A stretch of 64,000 bases of DNA from Bacteroidota bacterium. Lineage in GTDB: Bacteria; Bacteroidota; Bacteroidia; B-17B0; Aurantibacillaceae. A program made the position numbers and the translations under genes. A model generated the notes under the pieces. It had not been told where the DNA came from. It did no database searches and saw only the letters and a program-made list of their open reading frames with translations. The stretch lies in the NCBI GenBank assembly GCA_013697245.1, contig JACCXH010000054.1:17234-81233 (forward strand), read 5' to 3'. Shown one piece after another: positions 26,248 to 36,670 of the stretch (position 1 is its first letter; every line of letters begins with the position of its first letter).

Positions 26248-28521
26248 TTATACTTTAATACCGATGATGCAAACATCGTCAACCTGTTCAAGTTCTCCCT
26301 TCCAGTTATTAAAAGCATTAAGCAATTCCACTTCCTGTTTAGCAAGCGGTAATTTATAAATATCAAGTAATAAATTTTCTAATTGTTTATACTTGAATTT
26401 CTTTCCTTTTTCACCGCCAAACTGATCTGCAAAACCATCAGTAAATAAGTAAAAAATACTTCCTGGTTTAAATTCCAGTACACGTGTATTAAAGTTAAAA
26501 GCATTATCGCTTTTACCTATAGGTTGCTTATCTCCTTTAATTTCTTTCACTTCATGATCATCAATATACCATAAAGGATTGTTTGCACCGCTCCACTGTA
26601 TTTGTTTTTTATTTTTATCAATGCACATTAACGAAACATCCATACCATCTTTTACATCGCTTTGACTCTTTGCAAAAGTTTCTATCACAATTTCGCGTGT
26701 TTTATCAAGGATCATACCTGTATCATTTATACCAAATTCATTTACAGTTCTATTCAATGCGTTTGCACAAACAATAGAAACAAGCGCGCCTGGCACTCCA
26801 TGGCCGGTGGAATCTGCAGCAGCAATAAAGATCTTGTCACCCGAAATATGCATCCAGTAAAAATCACCGGCTACAATATCTTTAGGTTGATAAAGAATAA
26901 AACTTTCAGGCAAATATTCTTTTACATAATTAATTGGCGGTAAAATAGCGGACTGTATTCGTAATGCATAATTAATGCTATCTGTGATTTCTTTATTCTT
27001 TTCTTCCACCACTTCTTTTTGATGCATTACCTCATTTTTTTGTTTCTCTACTTCATCTTTTTGTACTTCGATGATACGACTGTAGCGTTTGTTTTTTTGT
27101 AAATTACGATAAACAATAACCGATAATACCAACGTAATTAAAAATCCAATTGCAAAGGCTATCAATTGAAAATTGCGTTGTTTTGCTTCTTCATTCTTTC
27201 TTGTCAACTCAGTTTGTTGAAGCGTTTTTTCGGTATTTAAAGTTTTTATCTCTAGTTTTCTTTTTTCGGTTTGATACTTTGTATCCATTTCGGCTATTTG
27301 TTTAGCTGACTCTGCATTTAAAGAACTGTCTTTTAAAATAGATTGTTGTTCAAGGTAAATGAATGCATTTTTATAATCTTTCTTTGCGGCATAAACCCTA
27401 TACATTTCGTCATATCCGTGCATTAAAGCATCGGCATTATTTATTTTATCGGCAACGGCCATTGCCAGATTAAGTTCTTTTAATGCAAGGTCATTTTTTC
27501 CAAGCTGCCTGTATGCTTTTCCTAATCCAAAATGTAAAGACATATAATTAGCAGGCTTCAGGGCAGAAATAAACGGCACTAGCTTATTTCCAAGATCAAT
27601 AATTTTTTGGTTCTCGTTTAGTTTATCATATAAAGGAAGCTCTTGTACTTTCACAGAAATATAACCTATCGAATCTTTAAGCGCTATAAAAATTTTTTCG
27701 GCTTTGGCGTATTCTTCAAACGCCTGTGTAATTCTTTTTGTATGCGAGTATAGCTTGGCAAGATTTCCCAATGCTTTTCCTGTTTCGGCGGGCTGCTTAA
27801 GTTGTGTTCTTAACGCTATTACTTTTAAAATATATTCTTCTGCTTTTTTGTAATTTTTTTGATTATAATAAACACCCCCTAAACTGTTTAAACAATTTGC
27901 TTCAAATAATTTATCTTTTATCCTTATAGAAATATCGAGTGATCTTAAATAAAGTGCTGTAGCTGCGGAGTAATCGAACATTTTGCTATACAAGCCGGCT
28001 TTATCGTGATAGATGGCAGAAAGACGGGAACTATCTTTTAATTTAAACGTAATTTTTTCAGCAACATCATAAAAGTAAAACGCCGAATCAAAATTGCCTT
28101 CATCCCTGTAAAAATTCGCAATACTTGTATTTATTTCAGACAAGCCTTTTTCATCTTTGGCTTCTTTATAATTTTTTAATGAGTTTTTATATAATTCAAT
28201 TATAATTTCGGGTTGTTCTCTTTCTTTTAAAATAAGTCCTTTAATACGAAAAGCCTTTCCTAATCCGGACTTATAATTTATTTTTTTTGCCAACACCATT
28301 GCTTTAGAGACATTCTCTAAAGCTTCATCAATAGCTTTGCGCCTGATCTCAAAAGCTAGTGCGCAAAGCGAATTTACTTTTGTAGTATCGTATTTTGTAG
28401 TACCAATTATCTGTTTTAAAGAATCGGTATTTAATTTTTTATTTTGTCCAGATAGAAATAATGAAAAAAAACACAGTATAAAAAACCAAACGTATTTTAA
28501 AACGAAATTAAATCTTTTCAT
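26248..28521 (-). CDS. TPR sensor protein with SpoIIE-type serine phosphatase domain
   Basis: A 757-residue membrane protein: signal or anchor segment (1-26), periplasmic TPR array (~50-400), transmembrane helix (~435-457), coiled coil (~460-505), then a SpoIIE/PP2C phosphatase domain. YQPKDIVAGDFYWMH, AAADSTGHGVPGALVS, DGMDVSLMCID and LFTDGFADQFGG carry the metal-binding aspartates, so it should be active. It starts 3 bp after the response regulator stop, so the two share a transcript. It probably dephosphorylates an anti-sigma-factor antagonist or similar; no such partner is nearby. Confidence 0.87.
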   Translation of the reverse strand: MKRFNFVLKYVWFFILCFFSLFLSGQNKKLNTDSLKQIIGTTKYDTTKVNSLCALAFEIRRKAIDEALENVSKAMVLAKKINYKSGLGKAFRIKGLILKEREQPEIIIELYKNSLKNYKEAKDEKGLSEINTSIANFYRDEGNFDSAFYFYDVAEKITFKLKDSSRLSAIYHDKAGLYSKMFDYSAATALYLRSLDISIRIKDKLFEANCLNSLGGVYYNQKNYKKAEEYILKVIALRTQLKQPAETGKALGNLAKLYSHTKRITQAFEEYAKAEKIFIALKDSIGYISVKVQELPLYDKLNENQKIIDLGNKLVPFISALKPANYMSLHFGLGKAYRQLGKNDLALKELNLAMAVADKINNADALMHGYDEMYRVYAAKKDYKNAFIYLEQQSILKDSSLNAESAKQIAEMDTKYQTEKRKLEIKTLNTEKTLQQTELTRKNEEAKQRNFQLIAFAIGFLITLVLSVIVYRNLQKNKRYSRIIEVQKDEVEKQKNEVMHQKEVVEEKNKEITDSINYALRIQSAILPPINYVKEYLPESFILYQPKDIVAGDFYWMHISGDKIFIAAADSTGHGVPGALVSIVCANALNRTVNEFGINDTGMILDKTREIVIETFAKSQSDVKDGMDVSLMCIDKNKKQIQWSGANNPLWYIDDHEVKEIKGDKQPIGKSDNAFNFNTRVLEFKPGSIFYLFTDGFADQFGGEKGKKFKYKQLENLLLDIYKLPLAKQEVELLNAFNNWKGELEQVDDVCIIGIKV

Positions 28522-28524
28522 ATA

Positions 28525-29676
28525 TCACCCAAATTGTTTTATATCTAGCGGTGTAATTTCTTTTCCACCTAAAATAATTAATCGCTCAATTACATTTCTA
28601 AATTCTCGAATATTACCCGGCCAATTTCTTTCTTGCATAGCTTTTAACGCATCTTTTGAAATTGTTTTTTTAGCGATGCCCATTTCGGTACAGATCAAAT
28701 CTAAAAAATAATCGGTGAGTAACGGAATGTCTTCTTTACGTTCATCTAAAGAAGGAACGTGAATTGGAATAACGCTTAAGCGATGAAAAAGATCTTGGCG
28801 AAATGTTTCTTTCTCTATTTCTTTTTCAAGATTTTTATTGGTGGCGGCAATAACTCTTACATTCACTTTAATTTCCTTATCGCCCCCTACCCTTGTAATT
28901 TTATTTTCCTGTAACGCGCGCAACACTTTTGCCTGTGCGCTTAAGCTCATATCGCCTATCTCATCTAAAAATAAAGTACCGCCCTCGGCCAATTCAAATT
29001 TACCTTTACGTTGTGCTACAGCGCTGGTAAAAGATCCTTTTTCGTGTCCGAACAATTCGCTCTCAATTAATTCAGATGGAATGGCCGCACAATTCACTTC
29101 AATAAGCGGGCCGTTAGCGCGGTTGCTTTTTTCGTGCAACCACTTTGCCACTAATTCTTTTCCGCTACCGTTACTGCCGGTTATTAAAACCTTTGCATCG
29201 GTTGGCGCTACTTTTTCAATAATATCTTTTATGTTTTGTATTGCTTTTGAATCACCGATCATATCCACACTTTTAGTGATCTTCTTTTTAAGCACTTTTG
29301 TTTCTGTAACAAGATCGCTTTTTTCAAGCGCGTTCCTAACCGAGACTAATAAGCGATTAAGATCAATGGGTTTTGCCAAATAATCGTACGCGCCATTTTT
29401 AACAGCATCAACAGCGGTCTCAATGGTGCCATGTCCACTCATCATAATGATAGAGCTGTTCACTTTTTGTTCTACCAGTTTTTGAAGTAATTCAATCCCA
29501 TCCAGCTTTGGCATTTTAATATCGCTTAAAATAATATCATAATTATTTTTTAAGGCCATTTCAAGTGCCATGTGTCCATCTTCGGCCTCATCAATACTAT
29601 GCTTTTCAAATTCGAGGATCTCTTTTATTGATCGGCGAATTGCTTTTTCATCATCTATCACTAATATTTTTGCCAT
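28525..29676 (-). CDS. Sigma-54-interacting response regulator lacking a DNA-binding domain
   Basis: A 383-residue NtrC-type protein. Receiver domain (1-120) with phospho-acceptor Asp52 in LSDIKMPKLDG, linker, and an AAA+ domain with Walker A GSNGSGKE and Walker B LFLDEIGD. The sigma-54 contact loop GAFTGA is changed to GSFTSA. The protein ends just after the AAA+ lid (ITPLDIKQFG), so the usual C-terminal Fis-type helix-turn-helix is absent. It may activate from solution. It is co-transcribed with the SpoIIE phosphatase. Confidence 0.88.
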   Translation of the reverse strand: MAKILVIDDEKAIRRSIKEILEFEKHSIDEAEDGHMALEMALKNNYDIILSDIKMPKLDGIELLQKLVEQKVNSSIIMMSGHGTIETAVDAVKNGAYDYLAKPIDLNRLLVSVRNALEKSDLVTETKVLKKKITKSVDMIGDSKAIQNIKDIIEKVAPTDAKVLITGSNGSGKELVAKWLHEKSNRANGPLIEVNCAAIPSELIESELFGHEKGSFTSAVAQRKGKFELAEGGTLFLDEIGDMSLSAQAKVLRALQENKITRVGGDKEIKVNVRVIAATNKNLEKEIEKETFRQDLFHRLSVIPIHVPSLDERKEDIPLLTDYFLDLICTEMGIAKKTISKDALKAMQERNWPGNIREFRNVIERLIILGGKEITPLDIKQFG

Positions 29677-29722
29677 AATTCTATTTTATATTATGAATTG
29701 AAGCTTTGCTTCCACTTTATAG

Positions 29723-30664
29723 TTATTTTATTTTTCCAACCTGTATGATATGATCGATCAACGCACCTTCTTTTAATGAAAATGTAGATACCCGCATTTG
29801 AGGAATGTTGAATGCTTTTATAACAACATCTATCATTAAACAGGAGATCACGATCATGTCAAAACGCATTGCTACCAAACCCTTAATTTTTTTGCGTTCA
29901 TCGAGCGTAGAATGTTTTATGAGTTTTGAAACATAAAGATAATCAGCCATCTTAATATCATAACAGGTTTTTGATTCAACAATAGGTTCGCCATTCAATT
30001 CGCCGTTAATTATTTCTACTATTGAATCAAAAGCGCCGGAAGAACCTATTAGTTCCATTGGCAGGAATTCTTTTGCCGCTTCTATCAATGGTGCAAGTTG
30101 TACTTTCAGAAATTCTTTTATATCCGCTATTTCTTTAATGGTAATAGGGTCGGAGGGCGAAAATTTATCGAGCATGCGGGCAGCGCCTATCGGAAAACTT
30201 TGTTTCCATAATAAACCTTTGCTGTTTGCCAATATAAATTCGTTGCTTCCGCCACCAATATCCATAATTAAAGACACAGAATCTTTAAGCTCAACCGCTG
30301 CTTTATTTCCAATATAAATTAGTTCGGCTTCACGATCGCCATTAATTATTTCCACATCAATATTTGTTTGTCTTTTTACTTCTTCAACAAATTGCTTGCC
30401 GTTTTCAGCATCACGAATGGCCGAAGTGGCAAAAGCTAAAATTTTAGATACATTATATTTCGATATTTCTTGGTTCAGTACTTTCATAGCATCTATTCCT
30501 CTTTTAAAAGGTTCGTCAGCAATAAAACCTTCGTTAATTGAGCCCTGGCCTAGCTTTACAGCAATACGCGAATTAAAGACCTTTGAATATTTTTTTTGAC
30601 TGTCGAACGCTACAATTAATAAATTAAAGGTATTTGTTCCGCAATCTATTACAGCCAATCTCAT
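29723..30664 (-). CDS. Ppx/GppA family exopolyphosphatase
   Basis: A 313-residue protein of the actin-like ATPase superfamily. LAVIDCGTNTFNLLIV at the N-terminus, AFATSAIRDAENG, the GDREAELIYIG loop and the LIMDIGGGSNEFIL phosphate-binding motif are the canonical Ppx/GppA signatures. It should hydrolyse polyphosphate or pppGpp; the short ~310-residue form lacks the C-terminal HD-like domain of the 500-residue enzymes. It lies 46 bp upstream of the response regulator on the same strand and diverges from the subtilase gene. Confidence 0.9.
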   Translation of the reverse strand: MRLAVIDCGTNTFNLLIVAFDSQKKYSKVFNSRIAVKLGQGSINEGFIADEPFKRGIDAMKVLNQEISKYNVSKILAFATSAIRDAENGKQFVEEVKRQTNIDVEIINGDREAELIYIGNKAAVELKDSVSLIMDIGGGSNEFILANSKGLLWKQSFPIGAARMLDKFSPSDPITIKEIADIKEFLKVQLAPLIEAAKEFLPMELIGSSGAFDSIVEIINGELNGEPIVESKTCYDIKMADYLYVSKLIKHSTLDERKKIKGLVAMRFDMIVISCLMIDVVIKAFNIPQMRVSTFSLKEGALIDHIIQVGKIK

Positions 30665-30697
30665 TTGTTAAAAATAACGTTTTTTTAATACAAATTT

Positions 30698-30727
30698 TTG
30701 GATTTTTCGTTCATTTCACTATATTTA
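30698..30727 (+). promoter_or_regulatory. Promoter of the secreted subtilase gene
   Basis: TTG at 30698-30700 and TATATTTA at 30720-30727 (one base from TAnnTTTG) are 19 bp apart. The ATG is at 30756, leaving about a 20-nt leader. Confidence 0.5.
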
Positions 30728-30755
30728 TAATATCTAACTAACCCAAATTAACGAA

Positions 30756-33700
30756 ATGAAAAAAATTTTATCAGCAATTATTATTTGTCTGTGTTTGAAC
30801 AATACGTTTGCACAAACTGTTTATAAGAACCAGACGGATGGCGAGATCTATGTAAAGTTTACCAAAGGTGCTTTAAAAGAAATAGCTAATGAAAACCCAA
30901 ATAACATACCACTTTCAAAATTGGTATCGGTTAAAGAAATTTTAACAAAGTATGGTGTTACCAGGGCTTACAAACCATTTTACCAGGCTGATGACGATGC
31001 TAAATTACCTTATATATTAAAATTTGAATTCTCTCAAATAAATAAGGTAGATAATTTTATTGCTGAAATAATAAATGTTGCGGGTGTTGAATATGCGGAG
31101 TTAGTTAGTTTAAATACCGCATTTGTTACACCTAACGATCCAACATTTGGTGTGCATTTAACACAAATAAATGCTCAAAATGCATGGAACGTATTTAATA
31201 GCACCGCTAACGGAAACTCTAATATTACTGTTGCTATTTGTGATAATGCTATTTCATGGACACATAGTGATCTTGTTGCCAACACTTTTACAAATACACT
31301 TGAAATTCCTGCGAATTTAATTGATGATGACGGTAATGGTTATATAGATGATGTAAATGGTTTTGATGTTGCGGATGGCGATAATAACACCATTCCATCT
31401 AACCTAGGCATGAACCATGGAACGCATTGTGCCGGTATTGCAGGTGCAAGAACTGATAATGCTACAGGTATTGCTTCTATTGGCTGGAATATTAAAATTG
31501 TACCGGTTAAATGCCAACAAAATACCGGAAGTACAACCGGAATTTCTGCGGGTTACCAGGGTATTATTTATGCTGCGAAAATAAAAGCTCGTGTCATCTC
31601 TTGTTCATGGGGTGGCGTAAGTGCCTACTCTGCATCTGAACAATCAGTTATTGATTATGCCTGGAACAGAGGTTGTATCGTAATCTGCGCTGCAGGTAAC
31701 GATGGAGGAAGCGCGAACGAAACTGTACTTCATTACCCGGCAGCTTATAACAATGTGTATTGTGTAGCATCTGTAGCTACAACAAATGTAAAATCGGGTT
31801 TTTCCTGTCGTGGTACATGGGTTGATATTGCCGCTCCGGGAGAAAACATTACAAGCACAGGTACAAGCAACAATTATTTTAGTCAATCAGGAACTTCAAT
31901 GGCTACGCCATTAGTAGCCGGTCTTGCTGGTTTAATGTTATCTAAATGTCCTTTTATGTCGCAAACAGATGTTTTAAATTGTATCTCATCAACTGCCGCA
32001 AATATTTATACTATTGCAGCTAATTCTACTTACGCGCCCAATCAATTAGGTGCCGGTCGAATTGAAGCTTTTCAAGCGATGAACTGTGCTGCTGCATTTT
32101 TAACCTATGCACCAATTGCAAACTTCTTTACCTTAACACAAAATATTTGTCCAAACATACCGGTTTCATTTATTGATAGTTCATTATATGCACCTACAAA
32201 TTTTACATGGACATTTCAGGGTGGAACTCCGGCTACTTCTACTTCTTCTAACCCAACGGTGCAATGGACATTACCGGGAACTTATTCAGTTTCTGAAATT
32301 GCCGCCAATGCTAACGGCAGTAATACAAAAGTAAAAACATCTTATATCACTGTATTAGGTCCAATTGCTTTACCATTAAGCGAAGGATTTCAGGCTACAC
32401 AATTTTTACCACCTAACTGGACACCATATAATGTAAATAACGATGCAAATTATTATGCCCGTATTACAGGTTTTGGAGGTTATGGTACAAGCACGGTTTG
32501 TGCAACCTATGACAACTACAATATTGACGCAGCCCCTGACAGAGATGAAATGCGAACGCCGAAATATGTTTTTAGTAATGTGGCCAGTGCACGATTAAGG
32601 TTTGATGTAGCTTACAAACAATTCGACAATCAATTTTCAGATACATTAGAAGTAAAACTTTCAACCAACTGCGGTTTAAGCTGGACAAGCATCTATTCTA
32701 AAGGAGGCTCTGTATTATCAACTTCTGCAGGAACATTACAGGCCAATACATTTACACCAACAGCAGCGCAATGGCGCACAGATACAATAGACGTTTCTGC
32801 TCTAACAGCAGGACAAGGAAATGTCATGTTCAGTTTTGTAAATCACGGACATTATGGCCAGGCTTTATATTTAGATAATATTAATTTGGTTTTTCCAACA
32901 CCTACTGTAAACTTTAGTGCACCGGTTTCTGCCTGCGTTGGGTCGGCAATTACGCTTACCAATACAACAATAAGTGCAGGCCCTGCAACTTACACATGGA
33001 CAATGGCAGGTGCTGCGCCGCCAACATCTACACTTGTAAACCCAACAGTTTCTTATGCCGCTCCGGGTATTTATACAATAACTTTAGTAGGAGCAAATGG
33101 TACATCTACTGCATCTGCTACAAAAACGATAAGCATTGTTAACGGACCAACCATTACAGTTAACACGCCAACTGTTTGTTCGGGTGCAACTGCAACATTA
33201 ACTGCAAGCGGTGCTACCAATTATACATGGACAGCTGGTCCTTTTACAGCCAGTATGACCGCAGCGCCATTAGTAACAACAGTATATACTGTTACAGGTA
33301 GTAACGGAGGTTGTTCTTCTATTAAAACTGCAACTATTGTTGTTACACCAAACCCAACGGTAAGTGTTAACAATCAAACTATTTGCTCGGGTGGTACAGC
33401 AACCATTGTAGCAAGCGGTGCAACCACTTACTCTTGGAGCACGGGCTTTAATGGTAATCCGTTAATCGTATCACCACCTGTAAATACGACTTACACAGTA
33501 ATTGGAACCACAACAGGTTGCACCAACACCAAAACCGTTAGTATAACAATTGGAAGTTCACTTTCGGTTCTCATTGCAACGAATCCTTCGTCCATTTGCG
33601 CAGGTGGTTCTTCCACCCTTACAGGAAGTGGCGCACTTAACTATACATGGATGCCGGGATCACTGACAGGATCAATAATTGTTGTTTCTCCTATTGCAAC

Positions 33701-34712
33701 TACTTTCTATACGTTAGTTGGAACGAACGGTGCTTGCAACGGTTCTACAGTTACTTCGGTTAGTGTCATATCAACACCAACAATTGCTATTACTACTTCA
33801 CCGTCATCAACTGTTTGCGCAGGTAAAACTGTTACTATGACGGCTAGCGGCTCGTACACATCTTACACATGGGTAACACCAACAGTTACTGCAGCTACTT
33901 ACACTGCAGCTCCGGGCACAACAACTTCTTATACTGTTTTTGCAGCAGGTAGTGGTGGTTGTAATACAAGTAGTGTGGTAACAATTACCATTAAGACCAA
34001 TCCACTTACTGCTTTATCATCAACCAATGCCAATTGTACCAATCCTTGTTCAGGTATTGCCAATGGTATTACATCATTAGGCTCTGCCCCATATTCTTAT
34101 AGTTTAACAGGTGGTTCTTGTACATCATTACCTTGTTCGAATTTATGTGCAGGTAATTATACATTGGTTACCAGCGATGCATTTGGTTGTACTTCGGCTA
34201 ACAGCTTCTCGATATTTGCACCAACAAATAATATCATTGCAAATATAACTTCTACCAATTCTGCTTGCGGAACTTGCTCAACAGGTATTGTTAACCTAAA
34301 TGTTAGCGGTGGCGTTGGACCTTATACCTACTCATGGTCACCTAGCGTTAGTACAACTAGCACCGCTACTAATTTAGGGCCTGCCTGTTACACGGTTGCT
34401 GTTACTGATGCAAACGGTTGTTCTGTTGCTACATCAACCTGTGTTGGATTTAGTACCGGTTTACAAAATGTACTTAATAACAACGCAACGTTATTAGTAT
34501 ATCCTAATCCTGCACAAAGCAATGTTACTATCGAATACCAAGGAGCTTTATTTAACTATACCTTATATAACAATTTAGGACAATTAATTGCAGCCGACAA
34601 TAACATGCAAAACAAAGCGGTAATTAATTTAAATGAATTTGCAAAAGGCATTTATTTAATTGAAGTTGAAATTGGAAAAGATAAGATCAGGAAAAAATTA
34701 ATTATTGAATAA
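30756..34712 (+). CDS. Secreted subtilisin-like (S8) peptidase with T9SS sorting domain
   Basis: A 1318-residue exported protein. Signal peptide (1-19); an inhibitor-like prodomain; S8 peptidase domain with the aspartate region VAICDNAISWTHSDL, histidine in NHGTHCAGIAG and serine in SGTSMATPLVAGLAG, so all three catalytic residues are present. Then a PKD-like domain, a jelly-roll-like segment (~540-720), PKD and several Cys-containing Ig-like repeats with CSGATATLTASGA-type units, and a type A T9SS C-terminal domain (LLVYPNPAQSNVTIEY...KGIYLIEVE). It is exported through the type IX system and likely attached to the surface or released. Confidence 0.93.
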   Translation: MKKILSAIIICLCLNNTFAQTVYKNQTDGEIYVKFTKGALKEIANENPNNIPLSKLVSVKEILTKYGVTRAYKPFYQADDDAKLPYILKFEFSQINKVDNFIAEIINVAGVEYAELVSLNTAFVTPNDPTFGVHLTQINAQNAWNVFNSTANGNSNITVAICDNAISWTHSDLVANTFTNTLEIPANLIDDDGNGYIDDVNGFDVADGDNNTIPSNLGMNHGTHCAGIAGARTDNATGIASIGWNIKIVPVKCQQNTGSTTGISAGYQGIIYAAKIKARVISCSWGGVSAYSASEQSVIDYAWNRGCIVICAAGNDGGSANETVLHYPAAYNNVYCVASVATTNVKSGFSCRGTWVDIAAPGENITSTGTSNNYFSQSGTSMATPLVAGLAGLMLSKCPFMSQTDVLNCISSTAANIYTIAANSTYAPNQLGAGRIEAFQAMNCAAAFLTYAPIANFFTLTQNICPNIPVSFIDSSLYAPTNFTWTFQGGTPATSTSSNPTVQWTLPGTYSVSEIAANANGSNTKVKTSYITVLGPIALPLSEGFQATQFLPPNWTPYNVNNDANYYARITGFGGYGTSTVCATYDNYNIDAAPDRDEMRTPKYVFSNVASARLRFDVAYKQFDNQFSDTLEVKLSTNCGLSWTSIYSKGGSVLSTSAGTLQANTFTPTAAQWRTDTIDVSALTAGQGNVMFSFVNHGHYGQALYLDNINLVFPTPTVNFSAPVSACVGSAITLTNTTISAGPATYTWTMAGAAPPTSTLVNPTVSYAAPGIYTITLVGANGTSTASATKTISIVNGPTITVNTPTVCSGATATLTASGATNYTWTAGPFTASMTAAPLVTTVYTVTGSNGGCSSIKTATIVVTPNPTVSVNNQTICSGGTATIVASGATTYSWSTGFNGNPLIVSPPVNTTYTVIGTTTGCTNTKTVSITIGSSLSVLIATNPSSICAGGSSTLTGSGALNYTWMPGSLTGSIIVVSPIATTFYTLVGTNGACNGSTVTSVSVISTPTIAITTSPSSTVCAGKTVTMTASGSYTSYTWVTPTVTAATYTAAPGTTTSYTVFAAGSGGCNTSSVVTITIKTNPLTALSSTNANCTNPCSGIANGITSLGSAPYSYSLTGGSCTSLPCSNLCAGNYTLVTSDAFGCTSANSFSIFAPTNNIIANITSTNSACGTCSTGIVNLNVSGGVGPYTYSWSPSVSTTSTATNLGPACYTVAVTDANGCSVATSTCVGFSTGLQNVLNNNATLLVYPNPAQSNVTIEYQGALFNYTLYNNLGQLIAADNNMQNKAVINLNEFAKGIYLIEVEIGKDKIRKKLIIE

Positions 34713-34736
34713 TACAAATTAAACAATAAAGAAAAG

Positions 34737-34770
34737 AAAAGCCGCTCCTTTTAATTGGAGCGGCTTTTTT
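34737..34770. terminator. Bidirectional terminator between the subtilase and GT9 genes
   Basis: AAAAGCCGCTCC (34737-34748) pairs perfectly with GGAGCGGCTTTT (34757-34768); the T-run serves the plus gene and the A-run the minus gene that ends at 34769. Confidence 0.88.
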
Positions 34771-35746
34771 ATTTAAGTTCTTTTATCACAGAAAGATCGA
34801 TCTCGTTCATACATTTAAAATGTCCTTTAGGACAAGCTTTAAAACCTAACTTTGAACAAGGGCGACAACTTAGCCCTTTTAATTCTATGATCGTATTTTC
34901 AATGTTTGGCAAATAAGGTGCCATGCCAAATTCGGGAATGGTATTTCCCCAGATAGAAATTATTTTTTTGTTATAAGCAGAAGCAATGTGCATCAAACCT
35001 GTATCGGAAGTTATTACCCACTCTGCCTGCTTAATAATAGAAGCGCTTTGGTTGATGGAATATTGTCCGCAGGTATTAATTAATTGAGGGATTTGTTTTT
35101 GTAATTCATCCGCAATAAGTTTATCCTCTTTGCCACCCAAAAGTATTACTGGTAATGGTGCAGATTGACAAATTTGAACCAACTTATTAAGAGGGATCTT
35201 TTTTGTATAATAAGAACCGCCAACAACAAGTGCAATAAATTTTTTTTGTGATTGTTTTAAAAGCAAAATAGTTGTATCCACCTCATCGTTTGAATGAATA
35301 AAATAATCCAGTCCTTTAGAATCATTCTTTACACCTAGAGGTTTTATAGTTTCAAAATACCGATCAACAATATGTTTGGCGGGCAATTTATTAATCTGTT
35401 TAAATCTTACAGCTAAAAATTTTTCTACATTTAATTTATTGAATGAAAAACTCTTTACTTTTAATTTTTGTTTTAAACGTAAGCTGCGAAGGTTCTTATG
35501 CAGATCAATTAACACATCGTATTTTTCTGCCTTTAATTGCTCGTATAGTTCAGAAATATCTTCTTTAAAAGTATAAAGCTTACTAATATTGGGATTATGC
35601 ACTAAAACACTTTTAAAAGCTTCCTTGGTAACAAAATGGATCTCAGTACTACTCAATTGCTTTTTAGCGCAACGAATAATTGGTGTAGTTAAAACAATAT
35701 CACCAATTGAGCTAAAACGAATTATGAGGATCTTTTTTAATTGCAC
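34769..35746 (-). CDS. Glycosyltransferase family 9 (heptosyltransferase-like)
   Basis: A 325-residue GT-B enzyme. The N-terminus (ILIIRFSSIGDIVLTTPII) and the C-terminal donor-site TSDTGLMHIASAYNKKIISIWG are the GT9 hallmarks. The Cys-rich tail (LSCRPCSKLGFKACPKGHF) is also usual in the Bacteroidota branch. It probably adds a heptose or related sugar to the lipopolysaccharide core on the cytoplasmic face. It lies 16 bp downstream of the EamA gene on the same strand. Confidence 0.88.
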   Translation of the reverse strand: MQLKKILIIRFSSIGDIVLTTPIIRCAKKQLSSTEIHFVTKEAFKSVLVHNPNISKLYTFKEDISELYEQLKAEKYDVLIDLHKNLRSLRLKQKLKVKSFSFNKLNVEKFLAVRFKQINKLPAKHIVDRYFETIKPLGVKNDSKGLDYFIHSNDEVDTTILLLKQSQKKFIALVVGGSYYTKKIPLNKLVQICQSAPLPVILLGGKEDKLIADELQKQIPQLINTCGQYSINQSASIIKQAEWVITSDTGLMHIASAYNKKIISIWGNTIPEFGMAPYLPNIENTIIELKGLSCRPCSKLGFKACPKGHFKCMNEIDLSVIKELK

Positions 35747-35762
35747 TCTTAAATATAATTAT

Positions 35763-36656
35763 TTATTCTGAAACAGCTTTTTTATCATTAATACGCTTTA
35801 GATACGAGTTTAAAAAGATAGCCATCAAAATGATCAAAACACCTAAATAGAACGTAGGTTTTACTTCTTTATTCTCGTTATAAAATAATATTGCCCAAAT
35901 AATACCATAAACGGTTTCGAGGTTAACAGTAAGCACAATGGTATAAGGACTGATATATTTGGAAAGATCTACCGAGGCTATGAATGGAAATACCGTGCAC
36001 ACCAGGCTTAATAACAATAAACCAATAATTGAAGAATTATTCAACATAAAAAATTCCGGCGTAAAATTTCCATTCACTGCTAAAAATAATGTTAAACAAA
36101 CAAGTGCAGCACTTAATTCATAAAAACTAATAATACCCGGTTTTAGTTTATGCGCCATTATGCCATTAAAAACACCAAATAAAGACGAGGTGAAGGCCGC
36201 GCCAATTCCTAATAATATACCCAGCCAGTATTGTGTTTCAATTGAAAAGATAAGAGCAATTGCGCCCATAATGATCAACCCAATAATTACTTCATAGAAA
36301 CGGATCTTCCTTTTAAAAAGAATAGGCTCAATGATGGAACTAAATAAAGTGCCAGTACTAAAAGCCACCATGGTAACACTAATGTTTGATTCTTTTATGG
36401 CACCGTAGAACATTAACCAGTGGATCATAATGATAAGCCCTATTCCACTTAACTGCCAAAAGTGCCGCATAGATATTTTTAGATCATGCTTGGTGATTTT
36501 TAAATACAGAAACATAACGGCAACCGTTATTAAAATACGGAACCAAACCAACTGATAGGCGTCAGTGTCTATAAAACGTCCTAAAACAGGAGAAAAACCC
36601 CAAATAAATACAATTATATGAAGTAGGAAATAATGTTTATTTATATCTTTAAACAC
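35763..36656 (-). CDS. EamA-family (DMT superfamily) transporter, GTG start
   Basis: A 297-residue inner-membrane protein with ten predicted helices in two EamA halves; the N-terminal IIVFIWGFSPVLGRFI and the C-terminal LETVYGIIWAILFYNE are typical. I kept the GTG start at 36656: it follows a good promoter whose -7 element ends at 36671, and the MFKDINKHYF start leads straight into helix 1. Substrates in this family range from amino acids to nucleotide precursors and cannot be inferred. It probably shares a transcript with the GT9 gene. Confidence 0.82.
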   Translation of the reverse strand: MFKDINKHYFLLHIIVFIWGFSPVLGRFIDTDAYQLVWFRILITVAVMFLYLKITKHDLKISMRHFWQLSGIGLIIMIHWLMFYGAIKESNISVTMVAFSTGTLFSSIIEPILFKRKIRFYEVIIGLIIMGAIALIFSIETQYWLGILLGIGAAFTSSLFGVFNGIMAHKLKPGIISFYELSAALVCLTLFLAVNGNFTPEFFMLNNSSIIGLLLLSLVCTVFPFIASVDLSKYISPYTIVLTVNLETVYGIIWAILFYNENKEVKPTFYLGVLIILMAIFLNSYLKRINDKKAVSE

Positions 36657-36670
36657 CGGGAGAATAAATG

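Noticed and set aside
28838..29383. Plus-strand 181-codon ORF
   Set aside because: Antisense shadow of the sigma-54 response regulator.
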